13,662 bases of DNA from Ruminococcaceae bacterium UBA945 (GCA_002293315.1 DBCZ01000055.1:1-13662); one strand, 5' to 3'; shown: positions 4,845-11,627, counted from the first letter of the stretch. Translations and numbers: made by a program. The notes: generated from the letters alone by a model not told the origin.

Positions 4845-7580
4845 TTATCCTAATCCGGATTCATCGTAAAACGTGATGCCGTCATCAGTTATGCCCGCGT
4901 CAGGGTTTTCCATCGGAACGAAGTTGCCGTCATCATCGTAATAGCCATACTCATCTCCGCCCTCGGGCGTGGTGATTGTGACGTCGTCATTCAAGCCATT
5001 GTCCGTCATGCCGTCATCTGTGAGGCCATCATCAGTGAGGCCGTCATCAGTGAAATCGTCACCTTCGGGTGTGCCAATCATGCCGGTGTCAATTCCCGCA
5101 TCGCCCTCAGGCATATCAATCGGGGCGTTCGGGTCTGCGTCGGGCGCGGAGTATCTGTCAATCGTTGTGGGCATGCCCTCAATATATTCGTCGTTCGGGT
5201 ATGCTATGTAATCCTCCGGAACAACGCCGGAAATTATCTGACAGAGGTCGCTCTCGTCGTCGAATTCACCGATGATGACCTCTTTCTTGACAAGCTTCTC
5301 TGTTTCGGGGTCTCTTGCCCAGACGAAATCCATACTTTCGTCATGCGCGATATAGAACGAGGGCAGCCAGATTCCCGTGCGATCGGTGGTGTCTATACCT
5401 GTGTCAGGCTCAAGGTAAACGTGCTGACCGAGCATAAGGCCGGTGTAATCCTGTAAAACAACATAGAAGTAATACTTTGAGCTTTGATTGCTTTGATCTC
5501 CTCCGGCATTATAGACCATCATGTCGTTGCCATTCCCTGAAACAGGGTTTTCCATGTCGATTGACTCAACCGTGCCCTGCCACGTCTCATCGGGGTTCAC
5601 TCTGGAGTGGACAATCACGCTTTGCCCGATGGTAATGTCCGCGATGTTCAGTTCGGTTACCGTGCCTCTGATTCTGTAATCACCTCTGGCTACTATGCTT
5701 ATAAACGGCTTCGGCTGGCCCGTCATCGGGTCTGTCTGAGCGGATTTGTTCATTTCCTTTATCACGCCTGCGGCGGGGGAAAGAACCTCCGCGTTTTCAA
5801 TATCAAGCTTGATTTTATCAATCTCGGCGCTTTTGAGAGAAGAATTATATTCCTCTGTTTTAACGTCGAGCTGTGCGGTTGAAATCTGAAGCGTGTAAGA
5901 AGGCTTTTCATCTGCGGGTGCTTTCTCACGCTGTTTTTCGAGGTCGGCGATTTGAGATTTCAGCGTCGTGATTCTATTCGCTATTCCCTCGAGATCAATT
6001 TCGGCCTGCGTCAGGCTGAGCTGCATGTCTTCCGTGTTATACGAGAAAAGTGGCGTACTCTCCTGAACCTCGTCGCCCACATCGACGAAATACTCAGCGA
6101 TCTGCTTTGTGTCGTCCTTTGTGACATCCACGCTCTTCTGCGGGTCTACGACAGCCGAATAGCGCGGATTTGTGCCCATATCCATCCCCGCAAGCTGACC
6201 GACGGACGTCACGAAGACGGGGTCTGAGCTCTGCGTGGCGAGCATATCCTTGAACAGGAAAAACCAAAGCCCCGCGCCGATTGCCGCCAAGCCTGCAACT
6301 ATTGCAACAGCGATGGCTGCCTTTTTGCCGCCGCTCATCTTCTGCTTCTTCTTTATGTCGCGCCGCTTCACAACGGGCTGAATCGTGGGCGCGTATTTAT
6401 TTTCAAGCTGGGCTCTCTGCGGAGCCGGAGCTGCACTTTCGGGCAAAAACCTCTTTCCCTGGCTTTGAGGTGCAGATGCCGGAGGAGCAGGCGGCTTGGC
6501 TGTCGCCGAATTAGTCGGTTTTGGTGGTTGCGGAAGAGCGGGCTTCGCCGGCGGCTTCACCTCTGCGGCGGGCGCATTTGCAGCACTGTTTTCCTTGTCA
6601 CGCTTAAAGAGCGCGGGAATCTTCGCCGTCAAGCCCGAAACTTTCTGAGCAAGCGGTCTGCTTTCGGGAGCCTTCGGCTCAACCGGCTGAACAGCAGGAG
6701 CAGCCTTGGGGGCAGGGGTCGCTACCGCCGGAGTTTTTACAGGCGGATTCTCATTTGACGCAACCGGCCTTCTTGTCACGGGAACTGCCGGAGAAGCCTG
6801 TACAGCAGGAGTTTTCGGCTTTGCCTCGGCGGATTTCACCGGTGTTGCCGGAGCATTTGCATCGCTTACGGGAGCGCTTGCCGCCGGCTTCGTGCTTGTT
6901 GAAATATCCGCAGGGGCTTCAACTTTATTTCGCTTGAAAAGCGTGGGCAGCTTAGCCGTCAAGCCCGAAACGCGTTGGACAAGAGGCTTGCTTTCAGGCG
7001 CTTTCGCCTCTTTTGACTGAACCGTGGGCGCAGCCTTAGGCGAAGCGGGAGCGGCCTTTGGTGCGGGAACGGCTGGCACGGGAGGCTTACTCTCCGGCTT
7101 TGAAGCAGGCGGCGCAGATTTCGCCGGGACTGCCTTCTTGGGCAAATCAACCTTTACGGGCGCCAAAGGAGGCTTCGCCGGTTTTTTCGCGGCCTCTGTT
7201 TTGGCTGAAGTCGTTTCCTTTGACGCATGAGGAGCAGCCTTGACCTCAACGGGCTTTACAATAGGCTGTTTGCCGGTATCAAAGGCACTTTTGAGGTCGC
7301 CGATGTCAATTTTACCTATCTTTTTTTCTTTAGACTTATCAATTTCCTTGCTGCCCTTCTTGTCACCATCTTCGGGCATAAAAATATCGGGAGATTTTTC
7401 TCCTCCCGTATTGCTTTCGGATTTACCGGCGTCTGCGGCGCTTTCAGAGGAAGGGGCGGCAGATTCAGAAGAAGACGACAAACCGCCGGACATGCTGTTC
7501 AGCTTATCGAACAGCCCGCCCATGGAATTATCGTTTTCGTTATTTCCGCCGTCGCGGTTCTTCTCGAAATCGTCGCTCAT
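4845..7580 (-). CDS. Large membrane-fusion/adaptor protein with ~415-residue disordered cytoplasmic tail
   Basis: This 911-residue protein is the first gene of the exporter operon, with AGGAGG five bases before its ATG. Residues 1-~100 are Ser/Glu/Lys-rich; ~105-400 are Pro/Ala/Lys low complexity. A basic patch (KRRDIKKKQK, 405-414) precedes one TM helix (~420-443), so by the positive-inside rule the tail is cytoplasmic. The adaptor core follows: lipoyl half-motif with VGDEV (501-505), coiled-coil arms (~518-553 and ~563-598), second lipoyl half (LSPAAGVIKEM, 600-610), beta-barrel (~633-725) and membrane-proximal region (~735-810) containing EDYIAYP (789-795). The C-terminal ~95 residues are very acidic, with TDDGL repeats. 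The core matches HlyD/MacA/YknX adaptors, which usually have only a short cytoplasmic tail. A 25-residue module occurs twice in the tail (193-217 and 303-327, 20/25 identical). It probably works with the second adaptor, ATPase and permease encoded downstream. The tail's role is unknown; scaffold, spacer or recruitment surface are possibilities. Confidence 0.87.
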   Translation of the reverse strand: MSDDFEKNRDGGNNENDNSMGGLFDKLNSMSGGLSSSSESAAPSSESAADAGKSESNTGGEKSPDIFMPEDGDKKGSKEIDKSKEKKIGKIDIGDLKSAFDTGKQPIVKPVEVKAAPHASKETTSAKTEAAKKPAKPPLAPVKVDLPKKAVPAKSAPPASKPESKPPVPAVPAPKAAPASPKAAPTVQSKEAKAPESKPLVQRVSGLTAKLPTLFKRNKVEAPADISTSTKPAASAPVSDANAPATPVKSAEAKPKTPAVQASPAVPVTRRPVASNENPPVKTPAVATPAPKAAPAVQPVEPKAPESRPLAQKVSGLTAKIPALFKRDKENSAANAPAAEVKPPAKPALPQPPKPTNSATAKPPAPPASAPQSQGKRFLPESAAPAPQRAQLENKYAPTIQPVVKRRDIKKKQKMSGGKKAAIAVAIVAGLAAIGAGLWFFLFKDMLATQSSDPVFVTSVGQLAGMDMGTNPRYSAVVDPQKSVDVTKDDTKQIAEYFVDVGDEVQESTPLFSYNTEDMQLSLTQAEIDLEGIANRITTLKSQIADLEKQREKAPADEKPSYTLQISTAQLDVKTEEYNSSLKSAEIDKIKLDIENAEVLSPAAGVIKEMNKSAQTDPMTGQPKPFISIVARGDYRIRGTVTELNIADITIGQSVIVHSRVNPDETWQGTVESIDMENPVSGNGNDMMVYNAGGDQSNQSSKYYFYVVLQDYTGLMLGQHVYLEPDTGIDTTDRTGIWLPSFYIAHDESMDFVWARDPETEKLVKKEVIIGEFDDESDLCQIISGVVPEDYIAYPNDEYIEGMPTTIDRYSAPDADPNAPIDMPEGDAGIDTGMIGTPEGDDFTDDGLTDDGLTDDGMTDNGLNDDVTITTPEGGDEYGYYDDDGNFVPMENPDAGITDDGITFYDESGLG
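4983..5051 (-). repeat. Tandem TDDGL-coding repeat (15-bp unit)
   Basis: Residues 844-866 of the large adaptor read as about four and a half copies of a five-residue acidic unit (TDDGL, TDDGL, TDDGM, TDNGL, then NDD). On the plus strand this appears as repeated gtcatcagtgaggcc-like blocks. It lies in the acidic C-terminal tail outside the membrane. Repeats of this kind change copy number easily. Asp/Gly-rich units sometimes bind calcium, but no canonical Ca-loop spacing is evident. Confidence 0.8.
6600..7004 (-). repeat. Duplicated 25-residue module in the adaptor tail (two copies, 330 bp apart)
   Basis: Copy one (6930-7004, residues 193-217) and copy two (6600-6674, residues 303-327) share KAPES, VSGLTAK and LFKR cores and match at 20 of 25 residues. 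The spacing is exactly 110 codons, and the DNA is clearly similar too (both contain gccgtcaagcccgaaac). The substitutions are conservative (K/R, R/K, L/I, V/A, T/A). A stretch upstream of each copy (APKAAPA) also matches, suggesting a duplicated segment larger than the conserved core. In otherwise low-complexity sequence, this pattern suggests selection on the module. Confidence 0.85.
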
Positions 7581-7596
7581 ATGCGCCTCCTATACC

Positions 7597-7625
7597 TATA
7601 TAAGACCATGAAAAACAAAATGCAA
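7597..7625 (-). promoter_or_regulatory. Possible sigma-A promoter of the exporter operon
   Basis: On the minus strand, TTGCAT (7620-7625) and TATATA (7597-7602) are 17 bases apart, directly upstream of AGGAGG and the ATG at 7580. The leader would be very short. Both boxes are only moderate matches, so this is a suggestion. Confidence 0.35.
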
Positions 7626-7841
7626 AAGGTTTTAATTTGCCGATGAACGAAATCAGACATAATCATAGCAAAGAGTTGTATCGCAGTTGTGCCGCACTTG
7701 CGGAGAAATTGTAAAATCGAATGTAATATCGCCGCTGCCACAGGGCGTCGCCATCGGGCAGTTGCCCGAGTGATTAAATACTATACATATGGCATTATAC
7801 AACACTAACCACAATATATCAACATAAAAGAGCGTTTTTCC
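7626..7841. other. Gene-free spacer with a small palindrome
   Basis: No convincing gene is visible here. A 6-bp stem TCGGGC/GCCCGA with a 4-base loop lies at 7754-7769, next to a GC-rich stretch (7729-7752), with AT-rich flanks. Neither strand shows a proper U-run after the stem, so it is not a convincing terminator. Just downstream of the lipoprotein stop (minus strand), AAAAACGCTCTTTT forms only a weak A/T stem, so the lipoprotein gene lacks a clear terminator before the exporter operon. The 7660-7800 segment could be a dispersed repeat or a small structured RNA; nothing here decides. Confidence 0.4.
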
Positions 7842-8810
7842 TTAATAATTCTGATATTCATCGTATATCACTGTTCTCTCATTCGGAGAAGGCTCTGCGG
7901 GATAACGCGTGATATACTCCGCACCGCCGTAACCGTAATCGGTTTTGAGCTCATCAAATGTGATGACGCGCCCCCATTCAATCAGGCAGTCGTCGTAATT
8001 CCTGTTGCATTCGGCCACGGTGACAGAGCTTTCATCCATGCCGATTACGGTGACTGAATGCTCATAATATGTGAATCGAATCTGGTCTCCGATATGAAGA
8101 GCGGCGGCATCGTAAAATGTGCTTATCGGTGCGGTTTCGCCGAAAACGGAGTCGCTCATCAGGCTGGCAAAGCCGAAGCACTGCGTGAGCGAGGCGTATT
8201 GCGGAAATAGAAGAAGCGTGGCGCCGTCGTAATAATTACAGTAGTCATAACCCAAATCGGAATGCTCACAGGGGATGTCGGTGACGGTATAGGGATAATA
8301 ACCCTCCGCCTCATATCCCATGTGGTTCCAGTATCTGCCATTGCTGTATTCATCTTCAAACGCGGCGATTTTCTCATTCAGCTCGTGCGCAAGAAGTGTG
8401 CCGCCGTCACGCTGCAAATTGCCGGTGTAGGCATAGCCGCTTAAGGCGCCGGTTTTTATCTCACACCAAAAGGTTTCGGGAATATCAACTATCTCAACCT
8501 CCTGCCCGACGCTCAGAATGCCGATTTGCTCGGCATCTGAAAGTGCGCTCCATACCGCCGTTTCAGAAACAACTGCAGCGGTTTCCCGCGGAGGCTCTGA
8601 AGTCTCGCTCGCGACCTCTGTCCGCACGCTGATTTGAGGCGAGGAGGTGGGAAGAGAAGAGGCTTCCTCGGCGGGTGCAGATGAAGCGGAAACACTTCTG
8701 CCGAGTCCCGTGCTTCTGCCAAGACCGGCAGCGGAAATATCAGGCTCTGAGCAGCCTGCGACAGCGGCCAGGAGCAAGGTTATACCAAGAATTAGTGAAA
8801 GTTTTTTCAT
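7842..8810 (-). CDS. Lipoprotein with SH3-like segment and CHAP/NlpC-P60-like cysteine-peptidase domain
   Basis: From the ATG at 8810 the 322-residue product begins MKKLSLILGITLLLAAVAGC, a standard lipoprotein signal with Cys20 as lipidation site. A start at 8828 would add MKREFS; the GTG at 8843 would sit on the predicted transcription start and is rejected. Residues ~21-78 are a Ser/Ala/Pro/Glu linker (with GLGRS twice). Residues ~80-133 resemble a bacterial SH3 domain (WSALSDAEQIGILSVGQEVEIVD...GYAYTGNL). The rest suggests a papain-like fold of the CHAP/NlpC-P60 kind: QCFGFASLMSD with Cys211, IGDQIRFTYYEHSVTVIG with His251, and VTVAECN (264-269) where a third polar residue often sits. It is probably membrane-anchored outside the cell, acting on peptidoglycan or a peptide. 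The catalytic assignment is inferred from spacing alone. The 262-base gap to the exporter operon on the same strand leaves co-transcription open. Confidence 0.75.
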   Translation of the reverse strand: MKKLSLILGITLLLAAVAGCSEPDISAAGLGRSTGLGRSVSASSAPAEEASSLPTSSPQISVRTEVASETSEPPRETAAVVSETAVWSALSDAEQIGILSVGQEVEIVDIPETFWCEIKTGALSGYAYTGNLQRDGGTLLAHELNEKIAAFEDEYSNGRYWNHMGYEAEGYYPYTVTDIPCEHSDLGYDYCNYYDGATLLLFPQYASLTQCFGFASLMSDSVFGETAPISTFYDAAALHIGDQIRFTYYEHSVTVIGMDESSVTVAECNRNYDDCLIEWGRVITFDELKTDYGYGGAEYITRYPAEPSPNERTVIYDEYQNY

Positions 8811-8850
8811 TGAGAATTCTCTTTTCATGAAAGCGATTTGCACTCTAAAT

Positions 8851-8879
8851 ATTGTACTTGCTTAACAGCGGATAGTCAA
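8851..8879 (-). promoter_or_regulatory. Sigma-A promoter of the lipoprotein gene
   Basis: Minus strand TTGACT (8874-8879) and TACAAT (8851-8856) are separated by 17 bases; each box matches five of six consensus positions. Transcription would start near 8844, leaving about 34 bases before the ATG at 8810, or about 16 before the ATG at 8828. Confidence 0.75.
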
Positions 8880-8962
8880 CCGTTTCAAGATAAGAAAGCG
8901 CAAAAATTCAGCTATCGTTCACAGCTTGTTCAGATAGTGGAAAGCCGCGGGAAAACTACATC

Positions 8963-8992
8963 TTGTATGTCCGGCAAGCAATGTGTTATACT
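8963..8992 (+). promoter_or_regulatory. Extended -10 promoter of RNase H
   Basis: TATACT (8987-8992) is preceded by TG plus one base (8984-8986), an extended -10. A weak TTGTAT lies 18 bases upstream (8963-8968). Start of transcription near 9000 gives a ~20-base leader ending in GGAGGGG before the ATG at 9021. Confidence 0.6.
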
Positions 8993-9020
8993 CTCGATAA
9001 AGAGATTGGCGGAGGGGAAG

Positions 9021-9641
9021 ATGGCAAAAAAGTATTATGCCGTGAAAAAAGGCAGAACAAGGGGAGTTTTCCTCACTTGGGAAGACTGCAAAGAGCAGAT
9101 TGACGGCGTAAGCGGCGCCGAGTATAAGAGCTTCTCCTCGATAAAGGATGCCGAGGCGTATATCAACGGCACTGACAGCGGCAGCACCGTGAAGCTCGAA
9201 AAGCCTGAGGAAATCCCATATAAAGAGGGCGCCGCCATAGCGTATATTGACGGCAGCTATTCGCCTGCGACGCATGAGTTTTCATGTGGCGCGGTGCTGT
9301 TTTACGAGCATGAAAAATCGCTTTTCTCAAAGAAATACGCTGACCCTGAAATGAGCGATATGCGCAATGTGGCGGGAGAAATCATGGGTGCTGCCTCGGT
9401 GATTTCATACGCGCTTGAGAAGGGGATTCCCGAGCTTGAAATCCACCATGATTATGAGGGCGTCGCAAAATGGGCAAGAGGTGAATGGAAAGCCAACAAG
9501 GCGGGAACAAAAGCCTACGCACGGCTTTGTGCCGAGGCGAGAGAGCGGCTGAAGCTCACATTCGTCAAGGTGAAGAGCCACTCCGGCGACAGATACAATG
9601 ACGAGGCCGACAGGCTCGCAAAGGAAGCATTGGGAATATAA
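9021..9641 (+). CDS. rnhA: Ribonuclease HI with N-terminal viroplasmin-like RNA/DNA-hybrid-binding domain
   Basis: This cytoplasmic enzyme cuts the RNA strand of RNA/DNA hybrids (R-loops, primers). Residues 1-~50 (KKYYAVKKGRTRGVFLTWEDC...FSSIKDAEAYING) match the Cauli_VI/hybrid-binding domain found in eukaryotic RNase H1 and many Firmicutes. After a ~15-residue linker, the RNase H fold carries the DEDD set: D77 in AYIDGSY, E120 in NVAGEIMGA, D144 in IHHDYEG and D194 in YNDEADRLA, plus the conserved His187 in VKSHSGD. Total length is 206 residues, normal for this two-domain form. The frame is open upstream to 8838, but the ATG at 9021 has GGAGGGG just before it and a promoter at 8963-8992, and the domain begins there. 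It is a single-gene unit ending in a strong hairpin that overlaps the stop codon. Confidence 0.95.
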   Translation: MAKKYYAVKKGRTRGVFLTWEDCKEQIDGVSGAEYKSFSSIKDAEAYINGTDSGSTVKLEKPEEIPYKEGAAIAYIDGSYSPATHEFSCGAVLFYEHEKSLFSKKYADPEMSDMRNVAGEIMGAASVISYALEKGIPELEIHHDYEGVAKWARGEWKANKAGTKAYARLCAEARERLKLTFVKVKSHSGDRYNDEADRLAKEALGI

Positions 9642-9669
9642 AAGGCGGAGAGTGAAGCTCTCCGCCTTT
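9641..9669. terminator. Bidirectional terminator between RNase H and the DUF362 gene
   Basis: A perfect 12-bp stem, AAAGGCGGAGAG (9641-9652) with CTCTCCGCCTTT (9658-9669), encloses the loop TGAAG. The stem's first A is the last base of the RNase H stop codon. T-rich sequence follows on both strands, more clearly on the minus strand (TTTTATATT), so it can serve both convergent genes. Confidence 0.9.
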
Positions 9670-9693
9670 ACACACTGCAAATATAGATAAATG

Positions 9694-10797
9694 CTAGATT
9701 TTTATAAGCTCATACTCCTTGCTGCCTACGCCGAGCTTCACAGCGTGGTCGATGCCGCTCATCCAGTTCGTTTCGGGGTGAGTGTCTGTGAAGTGGTCGT
9801 GGTGAATATGTTCGCGCTCGCCGAGAACAGAGCCCTCAAGCGCGGGCATGGCGTTGACGGCGTCTGCGCAGGCAATATCCAGTGCGACGGGGTCAAACGA
9901 AGCGAACATGCCGACGTCCGGCGTGATTGGCGCGTCGTTTTCGGAGTGGCAGTCGCAGTAAGGCGAAACGTCCATAACGATATTTATGTGGAAGTTAGGT
10001 CTGCCGTCGATGACGGCCTTCGTATACTCCGCGATTTTACAGTTGAGAATGTTATTATCCTCGTCGCCCGGCGCTGAAATGGCGTCTACCGGACAGCGCC
10101 CGATGCATCTGCCGCAGCCCACGCAGTTATCGTGATTTATCGAAGCCTTTCTATCGGTGATGGTAATCGCGCTGTGGGCGCAGTCTTTCATGCATCTTGC
10201 ACAGCCGATGCAGAGGCTTTGGTCTACCTCGGGTTTGCCGGCGTTGTGCATTTCCATCTTGCCCGCGCGCGAGCCGCAGCCCATGCCGAGGTTCTTCAGC
10301 GCGCCGCCGAAGCCGGTACATTCATGTCCCTTGAAATGATTGAGCGATATGATGATGTCTGCGTCCATAATTGCGCGGCCGATTTTTGCCTCTCTGACGT
10401 AATCGCCGTCAACCGGCACCAGGCTTTCGTCTGTGCCCTTCAGCCCGTCGGCGATGATAACATGGCAGCCCGTTGTATATTCATTGAAGCCGTTTTCCTG
10501 CGCCGCGCCGATGTGGTCGAGCGCGTTCTTGCGCCTGCCGACATAGAGCGTGTTGCAGTCCGTTAAAAACGGGTTTCCGCCCAGCTCATAGATTTTATCT
10601 GCCACCACCTTCGCGAAGTTGGGGCGCAGAAATGCGAGGTTGCCCGGCTCTCCGAAATGAATTTTTATTGCGGCGAAGTGGTTCTTGAAGTCAATGTCGC
10701 CGATGCCGGCGGTGGTGATAAGCCTCATGAGCTTCTGCGGGACGTTTTCATTCCAGTCTGCGCGGAAATCAGTGTAGAATACCTTGGATTTTTCCAT
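9694..10797 (-). CDS. DUF362-domain protein with two [4Fe-4S] ferredoxin motifs
   Basis: The 367-residue product has the DUF362 layout. The N-terminal half includes AAIKIHFGEPGN (42-53), TDCNTLYVGRR (79-89) and FKGHECTGFGGALKNLGMGCGSR (155-177, conserved in the family). A ferredoxin module follows: C196, C199, C202 and C206, then C225, C228, C231 and C235. The DUF362 C-terminal part contains PYCDCHSENDAPITPD (279-294) and FDPVALDIACADAV (301-314). The first cluster motif ends Cys-Ala rather than the usual Cys-Pro. A His-rich stretch (HIHHDHFTDTH, 330-340) lies near the end. Family members are common in anaerobes and have no settled function; an electron-transfer or redox-sensing role is inferred from the clusters. 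It is cytoplasmic, with no signal peptide. AAAGGAGA lies 7 bases before the ATG, and a strong promoter overlaps the end of the preceding nth gene. Confidence 0.93.
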   Translation of the reverse strand: MEKSKVFYTDFRADWNENVPQKLMRLITTAGIGDIDFKNHFAAIKIHFGEPGNLAFLRPNFAKVVADKIYELGGNPFLTDCNTLYVGRRKNALDHIGAAQENGFNEYTTGCHVIIADGLKGTDESLVPVDGDYVREAKIGRAIMDADIIISLNHFKGHECTGFGGALKNLGMGCGSRAGKMEMHNAGKPEVDQSLCIGCARCMKDCAHSAITITDRKASINHDNCVGCGRCIGRCPVDAISAPGDEDNNILNCKIAEYTKAVIDGRPNFHINIVMDVSPYCDCHSENDAPITPDVGMFASFDPVALDIACADAVNAMPALEGSVLGEREHIHHDHFTDTHPETNWMSGIDHAVKLGVGSKEYELIKI

Positions 10798-10829
10798 ATG
10801 TTGTTCTCCTTTTGTTTATGTTCCCGTGT

Positions 10830-10860
10830 ATTATACGGATTAAAGCACACTTTATGTCAA
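10830..10860 (-). promoter_or_regulatory. Promoter of the DUF362 gene, overlapping the nth stop codon
   Basis: On the minus strand, perfect TTGACA (10855-10860) and perfect TATAAT (10830-10835) are separated by 19 bases, slightly longer than ideal. The TGA of nth (10857-10859) lies inside the -35 box. Confidence 0.75.
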
Positions 10861-11516
10861 GCCTTTTTCTTCGGCGACGGGATTTCCACATGAAACGCCG
10901 ATTTGCAGAAACCGCTGATGCAGCATTCTTCGCAGTGCGCCGCCCTGGCGGAGCAGACTGCCCTGCCGTGCAGCACAAGCCTGTGGCAGAAGTTGTTCGA
11001 TTCCTCCGGCGGAAGAAGCTCTCTGAGGTCGTTTTCTATCTTTACGGGTTCTTTATTCGCCGTGAGGCCTATGCGGTTAGAAAGCCTTATGCAGTGAGTA
11101 TCCACTACGACAGCAGGCTTGCCGAAAATATCCCCGACGACCAGATTAGCTGTTTTCCTGCCGATGCCGGGGAGCTTCGTAAGCTCTTCGATTGTATCAG
11201 GTACAACGCCGCCGTAATCATCACGAAGCATTTTTGAAAGCTCGACTATATCCTTTGCTTTGGTGCGGTAGAAGCCGCAGGAATGAATCATTTTGCCCAC
11301 CTCTTCAACATCCGCCTCGGCAAAGGCATAAACGTCCGGATACCTCGCGAAAAGAGTCGGCGTGACCATATTCACTCGTTCGTCGGTGCATTGCGCGGCC
11401 AGACGCGTGGCGATGAGAAGCTGGAGGGGGTCGGGATAATCAAGCGAGCAAATGGCATCGGGATATTCCTTTTTCAACGCCTCAACGCATGAAAGCGCGC
11501 GTTCCTTTTTCGTCAT
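10857..11516 (-). CDS. nth: Endonuclease III (DNA glycosylase/AP lyase)
   Basis: This base-excision-repair enzyme removes oxidised pyrimidines and nicks the abasic site. The 219-residue length is normal. The helix-hairpin-helix LPGIGRKTANLVVGD (115-129) holds the catalytic Lys121, and VVVDTH (136-141) holds the catalytic Asp139. The C-terminal iron-sulfur loop is intact: C188-x6-C195-x2-C198-x5-C204. The substrate-side helix reads ATRLAAQCTDERVN, a form common in clostridia, where E. coli has LLSAQATD. GAGGTGA precedes the ATG closely. It has its own promoter at 11544-11572 and is followed without a hairpin by the promoter of the DUF362 gene, so read-through into that gene is likely. Confidence 0.96.
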   Translation of the reverse strand: MTKKERALSCVEALKKEYPDAICSLDYPDPLQLLIATRLAAQCTDERVNMVTPTLFARYPDVYAFAEADVEEVGKMIHSCGFYRTKAKDIVELSKMLRDDYGGVVPDTIEELTKLPGIGRKTANLVVGDIFGKPAVVVDTHCIRLSNRIGLTANKEPVKIENDLRELLPPEESNNFCHRLVLHGRAVCSARAAHCEECCISGFCKSAFHVEIPSPKKKA

Positions 11517-11543
11517 AAAATCACCTCGATAAATTCTTTTTCC

Positions 11544-11572
11544 ATTTTACAGTAAAAAAGCAGCTTTGACAA
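11544..11572 (-). promoter_or_regulatory. Sigma-A promoter of nth
   Basis: On the minus strand, TTGTCA (11567-11572) and TAAAAT (11544-11549) are exactly 17 bases apart; each box matches five of six consensus positions. Transcription would start about 20 bases before the nth ATG. Confidence 0.75.
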
Positions 11573-11578
11573 TTCCTC

Positions 11579-11607
11579 TTTACCTTAAACGGATTGCGTG
11601 TTAAAAT
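11579..11607 (+). promoter_or_regulatory. Extended -10 promoter of the TraX-family gene
   Basis: TAAAAT (11602-11607) is preceded by TG plus T (11599-11601), and TTTACC (11579-11584) lies 17 bases upstream. The start of transcription would be near 11614, downstream of the GTG at 11598. This supports translation from the TTG at 11628. It is back to back with the nth promoter. Confidence 0.6.
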
Positions 11608-11627
11608 CTCTTAGAGGGGGTGGGGAT

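Noticed and set aside
4983..5051. Short regular repeats as a CRISPR array
   Set aside because: Units are 15 bp, contiguous, without spacers and in frame within a coding sequence.
6281..7243. Plus-strand open frames opposite the Pro/Ala/Lys-rich tail
   Set aside because: Low-complexity GC-rich coding sequence keeps antisense frames open. Their translations are Gly/Ala/Phe-rich mirrors of the real tail and have no proper ribosome binding site.
802..7580. Exporter as a bacteriocin/lantibiotic biosynthetic cluster
   Set aside because: No small precursor peptide, modification enzyme or C39-peptidase ABC protein is seen nearby, so a bacteriocin role cannot be supported from this window.
7754..7769. 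Terminator of the lipoprotein gene
   Set aside because: The stem is short (6 bp), about 70 bases past the stop, and is not followed by a U-run on the minus strand.
8838..9020. N-terminal extension of the RNase H frame to 8838
   Set aside because: A convincing promoter (8963-8992) and GGAGGGG lie inside this stretch, and the conserved hybrid-binding domain starts at the ATG at 9021. The extension would also overlap the divergent lipoprotein promoter.
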